Origin: Ramlibacter sp.
GTDB lineage: Bacteria; Pseudomonadota; Gammaproteobacteria; Burkholderiales; Burkholderiaceae_C
NCBI GenBank assembly: GCA_021323335.1
Contig: JAJTCN010000001.1
Coordinates: 1 to 64,000 of the forward strand
Length of the DNA: 64,000 nucleotides
Direction of reading: 5' to 3'
Shown: positions 25,045 through 31,774 of the stretch, piece after piece
How the letters are laid out: each line of letters opens with the position of its first letter
Position numbering within the stretch: position 1 is the stretch's first letter
Program-made: the position numbers and the translations under genes
Notes under the pieces: model-generated
What the model was told of the DNA's origin: nothing
The model's input: only the letters and a program-made list of their open reading frames with translations
The model's database searches: none

Positions 25045-25419
25045 CGTACGTTCGCCCAGCGCCAGGCAGTACTCCACCAGCGCATCGATCTCATTCGACT
25101 TGTCGAACACGGCGTCCGCGCCGAGTTGCGCGCAGCGTTTGCGGATGTCCTCGGTGGCGTAGTTGCTCAGGACCACCAGGCGCTGGTTGCGCCCCCGCTG
25201 CTGGCACGACTCCAGCACGCCGAGGCCGCTGCCTTGCTTGAGGAACAGGTCCACGATGGCGAGGTCCCACCCGCCCTGGTGCTCGTGGAACCACGTGCAG
25301 GCCTCCTTCTCGCCCTCGGCCCAGCCCAGGGCCACGACCGATGCCAGTTCCTCCAGGGTGCCGATCAGGTTCTCGCGGATGGTCGCGTTGTCTTCGACGA
25401 TGAATGTTCTCAGTTCCAC
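25039..25419 (-). CDS. Single-domain response regulator (receiver only)
   Basis: A 126-residue CheY-like protein: acidic pair Glu9-Asp10, phospho-acceptor Asp57 in LAIVDLFLKQGSG, Ser85 in VVLSNYA and Lys107 in VFDKSNE. It has no output domain, so it acts by protein contact or as a phosphate sink. It lies 45 bases from the end of the NarL-type regulator, on the other strand, and may share the histidine kinase at 22892. The stop codon is inside a dispersed GTAGG repeat, so the last residues may have been altered by repeat insertion. Confidence 0.88.
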   Translation of the reverse strand: MELRTFIVEDNATIRENLIGTLEELASVVALGWAEGEKEACTWFHEHQGGWDLAIVDLFLKQGSGLGVLESCQQRGRNQRLVVLSNYATEDIRKRCAQLGADAVFDKSNEIDALVEYCLALGERTP

Positions 25420-25503
25420 GATGCTGCACGGTGCGGGCGCGCAGGAGCGCCCGGGTCCCCTCGATGACCGGGCGGATTGTGCCAGTGCCCCAGGGGACGG
25501 CGG

Positions 25504-25519
25504 GTAGGAATCGGCCTAC
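25504..25519. promoter_or_regulatory. GTAGG-N6-CCTAC dyad upstream of the receiver gene
   Basis: A 16-base dyad with 5-base arms lies in the 209-base gap between the receiver-only gene (minus) and the small ORF at 25629 (plus). A similar AGGA-ATCG-TCCT dyad occurs at 28244-28255. It may be an operator or the end of a small repeat. Apart from a weak GC-rich stem at 25543-25562, I see nothing else in this gap. Confidence 0.3.
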
Positions 25520-25628
25520 GGCACGGGTCGCGGGCGACGACACGCTGTCCCGCAGCGTGCCGACTGGGAAGAAAACGGGCCGTGCGGGACACTTCATGCC
25601 GGGGACCCTCCCCGCAACGAAGTACCCC

Positions 25629-25784
25629 ATGAAACTGCTCGTTCAATCCACGCTGGTCTTCTTCGGCACCTTGCTGGCCGCGGCATTGGTTGCGCTGGGC
25701 GAGCCGGCGAGCGCGGAGATCCGGATGGTGCAGGCGCCGCAGACCGACGCCATCGTGGTCAGCCTGCTCGGGCTGGAAGACTGA
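25629..25784 (+). CDS. Small membrane or secreted hypothetical protein
   Basis: A 51-residue ORF: a hydrophobic N-terminus (MKLLVQSTLVFFGTLLAAAL) resembling a signal peptide with a possible cleavage after PASA, then a short tail ending SLLGLED. It ends seven bases before the convergent hesA/moeB gene. The ribosome site is weak. The well-formed signal-like start argues for a real gene, but no family was recognised. Confidence 0.45.
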   Translation: MKLLVQSTLVFFGTLLAAALVALGEPASAEIRMVQAPQTDAIVVSLLGLED

Positions 25785-25790
25785 GCTCTT

Positions 25791-26546
25791 TCAGCCGCGC
25801 CGCGGCCCGCACACGCGGCAGGCGGGGTCGCGCTGCACGCGCACCTCGCTCCATTCCATGTTGCGGCCGTCCAGCATCTGCAGGCGGCCCGCCAGCGAAC
25901 TCCCCACGCCCGCCAGCAGCCGCAAGGCCTCGGATGCCTGCATGGTCCCGATGATGCCCACCAGCGGCGCGAACACGCCCATGGTGGCGCATTGCACCTC
26001 CTCCATGTCCTGGTCGGGCGGGAACACGCAGGCGTAGCAGGGCGCCTGCGCGCCTCGGGTGTCGAACACGCTGACCTGGCCGTCGAACCGGATCGCGGCG
26101 CCGGACACCAGCGGCTTGCGGTGCGTGACGCAGGCCGCGTTGATCAGGTGGCGCGTGGCGAAGTTGTCCGTGCAGTCGATGACCACGTCGGCGCCGGGCA
26201 CCAGTTCGTCGAGCGCCTGCGCATCCACCTTCATCACCAGCGGCCGCACCAGCACGTCGGGGTTGATGGCGGCGATGGCGTCGCGCGCGGATTCGGCCTT
26301 GGGGCGGCCGACGCGTTCGAGGTTGTGGGCGATCTGCCGCTGCAGGTTGGTCAGGTCCACCGCGTCGTGGTCCACCAGCGTGATGCGCCCGACGCCCGCG
26401 GTGCCGAGGTACAGCGCCACCGGCGACCCGAGCCCGCCCGCGCCGATGACCAGCGCGTGCGACTCCAGCAGCTTCTGCTGCCCTTCCACGCCCACTTCGT
26501 CCAGCAGGATGTGGCGCGAGTAGCGGAGCAGCTGGTCGTCGGTCAT
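25791..26546 (-). CDS. HesA/MoeB/ThiF family adenylyltransferase
   Basis: A 251-residue E1-like enzyme that adenylates the C-terminal glycine of a sulfur-carrier protein (MoaD or ThiS). The ATP site reads VIGAGGLGSPVALYLGTAG, followed by LVDHDAVDLTNLQRQ, the catalytic region VVIDCTDNFATRHLIN, and paired Cys for structural zinc (CYAC and CRVC). It lies downstream of ctpA and gpmA on the same strand, an order common in Burkholderiales. MoeB function would serve molybdopterin synthesis, which the formate dehydrogenase encoded at 54 kb requires. ThiF cannot be excluded from sequence alone. Confidence 0.9.
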   Translation of the reverse strand: MTDDQLLRYSRHILLDEVGVEGQQKLLESHALVIGAGGLGSPVALYLGTAGVGRITLVDHDAVDLTNLQRQIAHNLERVGRPKAESARDAIAAINPDVLVRPLVMKVDAQALDELVPGADVVIDCTDNFATRHLINAACVTHRKPLVSGAAIRFDGQVSVFDTRGAQAPCYACVFPPDQDMEEVQCATMGVFAPLVGIIGTMQASEALRLLAGVGSSLAGRLQMLDGRNMEWSEVRVQRDPACRVCGPRRG

Positions 26547-26559
26547 GGAGGGATTGTCT

Positions 26560-26655
26560 CGTCATTCCCGCGGAGGCGGGAATCCAGGGCTTCCAGAAAA
26601 AAAGCGGCCCGCGGGCCGCTTTCTCTGGATCCCCGCCTGCGCGGGGATGACATCG
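26560..26655. repeat. Palindromic intergenic repeat, family A, copy 2, with a nested hairpin
   Basis: The outer arms CGTCATTCCCGCGGAGGCGG and CCGCCTGCGCGGGGATGAC match the copy at 19824-19895. Between them lies a second, unrelated stem, AAAGCGGCCCGC with GCGGGCCGCTTT (26602-26625), flanked by an A-run before and a T-rich tail after it. That inner hairpin would work as an intrinsic terminator in either direction. The element separates ctpA from hesA/moeB. Confidence 0.82.
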
Positions 26656-26683
26656 TTTTGCCGCGCGAGCGCGGCACGCGATG

Positions 26684-28123
26684 TCAATTCGTCTTCTCTT
26701 CCTTGTTCTCCACGACCTGCGTCTTGGAAATGGCCACCGGGCGGCCCTTCAGGTGGTTCAGGGCCTGGGTCAGCTGGAAGTCCTTGTCCGAGCCGAACTC
26801 CGGCGGGGTCTTGCGGTCGTTCGGGCCCTTCTTGGCCTCTTCCTCGGCGCGCTTGCGCGCCTCCTCGCGGGCCTTCTCGCGGCTCGGGTCCTTGGACTCC
26901 GGGCCCTGGCCGGTGCCCAGGTGCTTGTCGAGGTCCGCTTCCCGGGTGCGCAGCACCGAGAAGATGTTGCCTTCCTCGGTCTCGTCCACCATGACGTCCG
27001 GCACGATGCCCTTGGCCTGGATCGACTTGCCGCTGGGCGTGTAGTAACGCGCCGTGGTCAGCTTCAGGCCCGTGTCGGGGCCCAGCGGGCGTACCGTCTG
27101 CACGGAGCCCTTGCCGAAGGTCTGGCTGCCCAGCACGGTGGCGCGCTTGTGGTCCTGCAGCGCGCCGGCGACGATCTCGGAGGCGGAGGCGGAACCTTCG
27201 TTGACCAGCACCACCAGCGGCACCGTCTTGAGCTGCGGCGGCAGGCGGCGCAGCGGGTCGGCGCCGGCGCGGCGCTGGTAGAACTCCGGCGCGGCCTTGT
27301 AGACGAACTTGCTTTCCGGCAGCTGGCCGTTGGTGGACACCACGCTGACGTTCTCCGGCAGGAAGGCCGCGGAGATGGCGACGGCCGCGTCCAGCAGGCC
27401 GCCCGGGTCGTTGCGCAGGTCCAGCACCAGCCCGCGCAGGTTGGGCTCCTGCTTGTACAGCTCCTCGACCTTGCGGGCGAAGTCGTCGACGGTGCGTTCC
27501 TGGAACTGCGACAGGCGGATCCAGCCGTAGCCCGGCTCCATGACCTTGCCCTTGACGGACTGGGTCTTGATCTCTTCACGGGTGATGGTCACCGGGAAGG
27601 AGCGGTTCTCGTCCTTGCGGTAGATCGTGAGGTTGACCTTGGTGTTGGGCTCGCCGCGCATGCGCTTGACGGCCTCCGACAGCGTCAGGCCCTTGACGGC
27701 GGTGTCGTCGATCTTGGTGATCAGGTCGCCGGTCTTCAGGCCGGCGCGGAAGGCGGGCGAGCCCTCGATGGGCGAGACCACCTTGACCAGGCCGTCTTCC
27801 TGCGAGATCTCGATGCCGACGCCGACGAAGCGGCCCGACGTGCCTTCGCGGAATTCCTTGAAGGACTTCTTGTCGAAATACTGCGAGTGCGGGTCGAGGC
27901 TGGCCACCATGCCGGAGATGGCGTCGGTGATCAGCTTCTTCTCGTCGACGGGCTCCACGTAGTCGGTCTTGACCATGCTGAAGACCGCCGCGAGCTGCTG
28001 CAACTCTTCCAGCGGCAGGGGCGCGAGGGAGCCACGGGCGACGGTCTGCAGTGAAACCGTGGTCAGGGCTCCGGCGAGGGCACCTACGGAGATCCAGCCG
28101 GCAATCTTCAGTTTGTGGCTCAT
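26684..28123 (-). CDS. ctpA: C-terminal processing peptidase, S41 family
   Basis: A 479-residue periplasmic serine protease with N-terminal signal/anchor (AGWISVGALAGALTTVSL). Domains in order: N-terminal helical part with SLDPHSQYFD, a PDZ domain around residues 95-175 (GIEISQEDGLVKVVSP), and the S41 catalytic core with LDLRNDPGGLLDAAV, the Ser in NEGSASASEIVAG (near residue 313) and the Lys in FGKGSVQTV. Such proteases trim or degrade envelope proteins from the C-terminus. The last ~90 residues are highly charged (REKAREEARKRAEEEAKKG). The ATG at 28123 is chosen because the signal peptide follows directly; a TATATT box lies 30 bases upstream. Confidence 0.93.
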   Translation of the reverse strand: MSHKLKIAGWISVGALAGALTTVSLQTVARGSLAPLPLEELQQLAAVFSMVKTDYVEPVDEKKLITDAISGMVASLDPHSQYFDKKSFKEFREGTSGRFVGVGIEISQEDGLVKVVSPIEGSPAFRAGLKTGDLITKIDDTAVKGLTLSEAVKRMRGEPNTKVNLTIYRKDENRSFPVTITREEIKTQSVKGKVMEPGYGWIRLSQFQERTVDDFARKVEELYKQEPNLRGLVLDLRNDPGGLLDAAVAISAAFLPENVSVVSTNGQLPESKFVYKAAPEFYQRRAGADPLRRLPPQLKTVPLVVLVNEGSASASEIVAGALQDHKRATVLGSQTFGKGSVQTVRPLGPDTGLKLTTARYYTPSGKSIQAKGIVPDVMVDETEEGNIFSVLRTREADLDKHLGTGQGPESKDPSREKAREEARKRAEEEAKKGPNDRKTPPEFGSDKDFQLTQALNHLKGRPVAISKTQVVENKEEKTN

Positions 28124-28151
28124 GGGAACGTCTTGGTCCTGTCGACTTTTC

Positions 28152-28157
28152 AATATA
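28152..28157 (-). promoter_or_regulatory. Candidate -10 box for ctpA
   Basis: On the minus strand this hexamer reads TATATT, close to the sigma-70 consensus, about 29 bases upstream of the ctpA ATG. No good -35 is visible at the right spacing. A short AGGA-ATCG-TCCT dyad lies further upstream at 28244-28255, next to the gpmA stop. The gap 28124-28278 holds nothing else recognisable. Confidence 0.4.
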
Positions 28158-28278
28158 CACCTGAGGAACATCTCTGACGCCGCCCGGAATCAGGGGTTCC
28201 CGATCGCTGTCGCCCGCGATGTGAAAAAAGCGCGCTTTCGGGCAGGAATCGTCCTACACGGCGTGGCTTTTCGGGCCC

Positions 28279-29022
28279 TCAGGCCTTGCCCTGGCCGGCC
28301 ACGGCCGCGGCAGCCCGGGCCGCCGCTTCGGCGTCCCCCAGATAGTAGTGGCGCAGGGGCTTCAGTTGCGCGTCCAGTTCGTAAACCAGCGGGATCCCGT
28401 TGGGGATGTTCAGGCCGACGATATCCTGGTCCGAGATGCCGTCGAGGTACTTCACCAGGGCCCGGATGGAGTTGCCGTGGGCCGAGACCAGCACCCGCTT
28501 GCCGGCCCGGATGGCAGGCGCCATCGCCTCGTTCCAGAACGGCAGCACGCGGTCCACGGTGTCCTTGAGGCATTCGGTCAGCGGCACCTGGCCCGGCTGC
28601 AGCCTGGCATAGCGGACGTCGCCGCGCTCGCTGCGCGGGTCGGACGGCTCCAGCGCCGGCGGCGGCGTGTCGTAGCTGCGGCGCCAGATGAGCACTTGGT
28701 CGTCGCCGAACTTCCTGGCGGTTTCGGCCTTGTTCAAGCCCTGCAGGGCGCCATAGTGGCGCTCGTTCAGGCGCCAGGAGTGCACCACCGGCAGCCAGGT
28801 GCGGTCCATCTCGTCGAGCACGTGCCACAGCGTGCGCGTGGCGCGCTTGAGCACGCTGGTGTAGCAGAGGTCGAAGTCGTAGCCCTCGGCCTTGAGCAGC
28901 CGTCCGGCCATCACCGCCTGTTCCAGGCCCAGCGGGGTCAGGTCCACGTCGGTCCAGCCGGTGAAGCGGTTTTCCAGGTTCCAGGTCGATTCGCCGTGGC
29001 GGATCAGGACGAGCTTGTGCAT
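28279..29022 (-). CDS. gpmA: 2,3-bisphosphoglycerate-dependent phosphoglycerate mutase
   Basis: A 247-residue glycolytic mutase interconverting 3- and 2-phosphoglycerate. The phospho-His is His9 in [18 protein letters not shown], and the second catalytic site is in [36 protein letters not shown] and the RSYDTPPP loop are further family marks. The ATG at 29022 is used; an in-frame TTG nine bases upstream is less likely. It heads the minus-strand group gpmA-ctpA-hesA and is divergent from the rhodanese gene, with a 367-base gap filled with hairpins. The C-terminus ends in an Ala-rich tail. Confidence 0.96.
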   Translation of the reverse strand: MHKLVLIRHGESTWNLENRFTGWTDVDLTPLGLEQAVMAGRLLKAEGYDFDLCYTSVLKRATRTLWHVLDEMDRTWLPVVHSWRLNERHYGALQGLNKAETARKFGDDQVLIWRRSYDTPPPALEPSDPRSERGDVRYARLQPGQVPLTECLKDTVDRVLPFWNEAMAPAIRAGKRVLVSAHGNSIRALVKYLDGISDQDIVGLNIPNGIPLVYELDAQLKPLRHYYLGDAEAAARAAAAVAGQGKA

Positions 29023-29061
29023 GGTCGGCAAAGGGCAGGGGAATGAAGGGGAGGACCCGGC

Positions 29062-29067
29062 ATTCTA
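29062..29067 (-). promoter_or_regulatory. Candidate -10 box for gpmA
   Basis: On the minus strand this reads TAGAAT in the context TCTAGAATGCCGGG, about 40 bases before the gpmA ATG. The same TCTAGAAT octamer occurs on the plus strand before the rhodanese gene (29339-29346). The -35 region would lie inside the first hairpin of the array. Confidence 0.45.
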
Positions 29068-29073
29068 GAAAGT

Positions 29074-29106
29074 CTCCGAAAAATCGCTGGGGCGATTTGT
29101 TCGGAG
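29074..29106. repeat. Hairpin 1 of the gpmA-rhodanese array
   Basis: CTCCGA and TCGGAG at the ends with AAATCGC and GCGATTT inside form an almost perfect stem of about 14 pairs with a short TGG loop. It lies just upstream of the gpmA -10 box. Confidence 0.8.
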
Positions 29107-29117
29107 GGCTGATCAGT

Positions 29118-29151
29118 GCGGGCATGCCCGGCAAAGCCGGATCATGCCCGC
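29118..29151. repeat. Hairpin 2 of the gpmA-rhodanese array
   Basis: GCGGGCAT at the left pairs with ATGCCCGC at the right, with an inner CCGGC / GCCGG stem and an AAA loop. It abuts the nested palindrome that follows. Confidence 0.8.
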
Positions 29152-29258
29152 AAGGGAGACTGCGCTGCATGTTATTCCGCGCAGTCCCGAGGCGGGCAGC
29201 TTCGAGCTGCCCGCCGTGCGAGAACCGCGCGGAATAACATGCAGCGCGGTTCCCCTTG
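29151..29258. repeat. Nested REPIN-like palindrome (108 bases) in the gpmA-rhodanese array
   Basis: The two arms (29151-29191 and 29215-29258) are reverse complements over nearly their whole length, around a central stem GCGGGCAGC / GCTGCCCGC. Each arm also folds on itself: GACTGCGC with GCGCAGTC on the left, GAACCGCGC with GCGCGGTTC on the right. Their loops are complementary and contain TGCATGTTATTCC or its reverse complement. The stems differ between the arms yet each still pairs internally, which looks like compensatory change. Two inverted hairpin units around a spacer is the REPIN layout. Confidence 0.82.
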
Positions 29259-29259
29259 T

Positions 29260-29289
29260 GAGAAGGATCCGGCTTCGCCGGGCCTTCTC
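29260..29289. repeat. Hairpin 4 of the gpmA-rhodanese array
   Basis: GAGAAGG at the left pairs with CCTTCTC at the right, with an inner CCGGC / GCCGG stem and a TTC loop. It starts two bases after the nested palindrome. Confidence 0.78.
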
Positions 29290-29306
29290 ACACATGCAGA
29301 ACCAAC

Positions 29307-29333
29307 CACCAAAGCCGCTCAGCGGCTTTGGTG
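29307..29333. repeat. Hairpin 5 of the gpmA-rhodanese array
   Basis: CACCAAAGCCGCT and AGCGGCTTTGGTG form a perfect 13-base inverted repeat around a single C. It lies immediately upstream of the candidate -10 box at 29341, about where a -35 box would be expected. Confidence 0.82.
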
Positions 29334-29340
29334 AGAGCTC

Positions 29341-29346
29341 TAGAAT
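29341..29346 (+). promoter_or_regulatory. Candidate -10 box for the rhodanese-grxC unit
   Basis: TAGAAT on the plus strand in the context TCTAGAATCGCGGG, 43 bases before the rhodanese ATG. It mirrors the gpmA box on the other strand. A -35 at normal spacing would fall in hairpin 5, so transcription may depend on DNA structure or an activator. Confidence 0.45.
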
Positions 29347-29389
29347 CGCGGGTTGCCCGGCATCGTCCGGGCCGAGAAGAAAGGTTGGA

Positions 29390-29809
29390 ATGGATCCGTT
29401 GCCGTTTTTGATCAACAACTGGGCGCTGGTGCTCATCGCCCTGGTGTCCGGCACGCTGCTGCTCGCGCCCGGCCTCCTGCAAGGCGTCCGCTCCCGGGGC
29501 CTGTCGCCCGGCGATGCCGTGCAGCTGATCAACCGCGAAAAGGCCGTGGTGGTGGACGTGGGCGAAACCGAGGAGTTCGCGGCCGGGCACATCATGGGTT
29601 CGCGCAACATCCCGGTGGCGAGCTTCGCGCAGCGCCTGCCCGAAGTGGTGAAGAACAAGACCGTGCCGCTCATCCTGGTGTGCGCCAGCGGGGCCCGTGC
29701 CGGGCGCTGCCTGAAGGAGGCGAAAACCCTGGGGTACGAAAAGGCTGTCGTCCTGGGTGGCGGACTTCGGGCATGGAAAGAAGCTAACCTGCCGGTCGAA
29801 AAATCCTGA
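29390..29809 (+). CDS. Membrane-anchored rhodanese-like sulfurtransferase (YibN-type)
   Basis: A 139-residue protein: one N-terminal membrane helix (NNWALVLIALVSGTLLLAP) followed by a rhodanese domain with VVDVGETEEFAAGHIMGSRN and the active-site Cys98 in LVCASGARAGR. Like E. coli YibN, it is encoded just before grxC and secB. It is expected to face the cytoplasm from the inner membrane and carry persulfide sulfur. The ATG at 29390 follows AAGAAAGG; the open frame extends 82 codons upstream, but that part translates the hairpin array and is rejected. Confidence 0.9.
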   Translation: MDPLPFLINNWALVLIALVSGTLLLAPGLLQGVRSRGLSPGDAVQLINREKAVVVDVGETEEFAAGHIMGSRNIPVASFAQRLPEVVKNKTVPLILVCASGARAGRCLKEAKTLGYEKAVVLGGGLRAWKEANLPVEKS

Positions 29810-29829
29810 AGCAGTCCAAAGTCAAGACC

Positions 29830-30093
29830 ATGCAGCCCGTCAAGATGTACACCACGGCCGTTTGCCCCTACTGCATCCGCGCCAAGCAGATCCTCAAGTC
29901 CAAAGGCGTCGACGCGATCGAGGAGATCCGCATCGACATGGAGCCGGAGGCCCGCATGAAGATGATGGAGATCACCGGCCGCCGCACGGTGCCGCAGATC
30001 TTCATCGGCGACACCCACGTCGGCGGGTGCGACGACCTGGTCGCGCTCGACGGCCGCGGGGGCCTGGTGCCCTTGCTCAACGCCGGCGCCTGA
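29830..30093 (+). CDS. grxC: Glutaredoxin 3
   Basis: An 87-residue glutaredoxin with the dithiol active site CPYC (Cys12, Cys15) in TTAVCPYCIRAK, the cis-Pro segment RRTVPQIFIGD and GGCDDLVALD near the end, which bind glutathione. It reduces disulfides and supplies electrons to ribonucleotide reductase, with glutathione as donor. It lies 20 bases after the rhodanese gene and before secB, the order also found in E. coli. Confidence 0.95.
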   Translation: MQPVKMYTTAVCPYCIRAKQILKSKGVDAIEEIRIDMEPEARMKMMEITGRRTVPQIFIGDTHVGGCDDLVALDGRGGLVPLLNAGA

Positions 30094-30154
30094 GATAATC
30101 CGCCCCTGACCCGCCTGATGCGCCCGCCCGGAGCGTCTCCGGCGGGCGTTTCTC
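30094..30154 (+). promoter_or_regulatory. Candidate secB promoter and downstream hairpin
   Basis: A -10-like GATAAT at 30094-30099 follows TTGCTC (30073-30078, inside grxC) with a 15-base spacer, shorter than the usual 17. Downstream, CGCCCGCCCGGAG (30121-30133) pairs with CTCCGGCGGGCG (30137-30148), followed by TTTCTC. That is a terminator-like or attenuating hairpin between grxC and secB. Its place after the promoter would put it in the secB leader. Confidence 0.45.
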
Positions 30155-30174
30155 ATTCGAATCGAAAGACAGTC

Positions 30175-30633
30175 ATGGCCGACAACGACAACCCCGTGTT
30201 CCAGATCCAGCGCGTCTACATGAAGGAGGCTTCGCTGGAGCAGCCGAATTCCCCCGCCATCCTGCTGGAGCAGGAACAGCCCAGCGTCGACATCCAGCTG
30301 GGCGTGGAAGCGCAGCAGGCCGCCGACGGCCTGTACGAGGTGTGCGTCGCCGCCACCGTCACCACCAAGATCAAGGACCGGACCGTGTTCCTGGTGGAGG
30401 TCAAGCAGGCCGGCATCTTCGAGATCCGCAACGTGCCGCAGGACCAGATGCAGGCCGTGATGGGCATCGCCTGCCCGCAGATCGTCTACCCCTACCTGCG
30501 GGCCAACGTGTCCGACGTGATCACGCGCGCCGGCTTCCCGCCCGTGCACCTGGCCGAGATCAACTTCCAGGCCATGTACGAGCAGCAGCAGGCCCAGCAG
30601 CCGCAGGGCAGCGGCATCATCACCACGGCCTGA
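30175..30633 (+). CDS. secB: Protein-export chaperone SecB
   Basis: A 152-residue SecB that holds preproteins unfolded in the cytoplasm and delivers them to SecA. The N-terminus [19 protein letters not shown], the [21 protein letters not shown] strand (first part shown in families as EVxLxxTV) and [15 protein letters not shown] are typical. The ATG at 30175 is chosen by homology; an upstream in-frame ATG at 30118 would translate the leader hairpin. The C-terminus is Gln-rich ([10 protein letters not shown]). It is followed 22 bases later by gpsA. Confidence 0.96.
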   Translation: MADNDNPVFQIQRVYMKEASLEQPNSPAILLEQEQPSVDIQLGVEAQQAADGLYEVCVAATVTTKIKDRTVFLVEVKQAGIFEIRNVPQDQMQAVMGIACPQIVYPYLRANVSDVITRAGFPPVHLAEINFQAMYEQQQAQQPQGSGIITTA

Positions 30634-30655
30634 CGCCGCCGCGCGCCGACCTCCC

Positions 30656-31657
30656 ATGGACATCCTCGTGCTCGGTGCGGGAGCCTGGGGGACGGCGCTG
30701 GCGGTCAGCGCGGGGCCGCGCCACGCGGTGACGCTGTGGGCGCGCGATCCCGCGCAGGCCGCCGCGCTCGCGTCGCAACGCGAGAACCTGCATTACCTTC
30801 CGGGCTTCCGCCTGCCGCCGGGCGTGACGCCGGTGTCCACGCCGGCGGCCGAACTGCAGGCGCTCGCGGGCCGCCATGCGCTGGTGATCATCGCCACGCC
30901 CATGGCCGCCCTGCGCGGCATGCTCACCGCCCTGGGCGCGTGCCGGCAACCGGTCGCCTGGCTTTGCAAGGGCTTCGAGGCGCCGGTGACCCAGCCTTAC
31001 GGGCTGCTGGGGCACGAGATCCGCGCCGAGGTCGCGCCACAGCTGCTGGCGGGCGTACTCAGCGGGCCGAGCTTCGCGCAGGAGGTCGCCAACGGCCAGC
31101 CGACGGCCCTGGTGGCCGCCAGCGAATCGGCGGTGGTGCGCGATGTGCTGGTGGCCGCGTTCCACGGCAGCACCATGCGCGTGTATGCCAACGAGGACGT
31201 GCCCGGCGTGGAAGTCGGCGGAGCCGTGAAGAACGTGCTGGCCATCGCGACGGGGCTGTGCGATGGCCTGGCGCTCGGGCTGAACGCCCGGGCGGCGCTG
31301 GTCACGCGCGGACTGGCGGAGATGACGCGCCTGGGCATGGCATTGGGGGCCCGGGCGGAGACGTTCATGGGCCTGTCGGGCCTGGGCGACCTGGTGCTCA
31401 CCGCCACCGGCGACCTGAGCCGCAATCGCCGTGTCGGCCTGCTGCTGGCGCAGGGCCGCAGCCTGCAGGAGGCGGTGGAGTCGCTCGGGCACGTGGCCGA
31501 AGGCGTCTACAGCGCGCGGACCGTGGTGGAGCGGGCGCGCCGGCTCGGCGTGGACATGCCGATCGCGCAGGCGGTGGTGGAGTTGCTCGATGGCCGCATC
31601 ACGCCGCGGCAGGCGGTGGGGTTGTTGATGGGGCGGGATCCGGCGGCGGAGTCGTGA
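30656..31657 (+). CDS. gpsA: NAD(P)-dependent glycerol-3-phosphate dehydrogenase
   Basis: A 333-residue enzyme reducing dihydroxyacetone phosphate to sn-glycerol-3-phosphate for phospholipid synthesis. The nucleotide-binding motif [14 protein letters not shown] opens the protein; [13 protein letters not shown], the catalytic Lys in [13 protein letters not shown] and [20 protein letters not shown] follow. It is the last gene of rhodanese-grxC-secB-gpsA, a conserved order in Proteobacteria. A GTAGG-type repeat follows the stop. Confidence 0.96.
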   Translation: MDILVLGAGAWGTALAVSAGPRHAVTLWARDPAQAAALASQRENLHYLPGFRLPPGVTPVSTPAAELQALAGRHALVIIATPMAALRGMLTALGACRQPVAWLCKGFEAPVTQPYGLLGHEIRAEVAPQLLAGVLSGPSFAQEVANGQPTALVAASESAVVRDVLVAAFHGSTMRVYANEDVPGVEVGGAVKNVLAIATGLCDGLALGLNARAALVTRGLAEMTRLGMALGARAETFMGLSGLGDLVLTATGDLSRNRRVGLLLAQGRSLQEAVESLGHVAEGVYSARTVVERARRLGVDMPIAQAVVELLDGRITPRQAVGLLMGRDPAAES

Positions 31658-31669
31658 CGTCCGTCCGCC

Positions 31670-31769
31670 GGTGTCGGGGTTCGCTTCGCGAAACCCGACC
31701 TACGGGTCTCCTTGCGCGAAGTCCGGCGTCCGAATCGTAGGCCGGGTTGCGGCGACGCCGCACCCCGGC
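31670..31769. repeat. Two GTAGG-type inverted repeats (family B) after gpsA
   Basis: The first (31670-31705) runs GGTGTCGGGGTTCGC to GCGAAACCCGACCTACGG and closely matches the element at 25009-25044 apart from its loop. The second (31736-31769) starts CGTAGGCCGGGTTGCGGCG and ends CGCCGCACCCCGGC. Both fold into stable hairpins between convergent gpsA and the thioredoxin gene and may end transcription from both sides. Confidence 0.75.
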
Positions 31770-31774
31770 ATGCG

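Noticed and set aside
29144-29389. N-terminal extension of the rhodanese gene
   Set aside because: It would translate the hairpin array; the membrane helix and a ribosome site begin at 29390.
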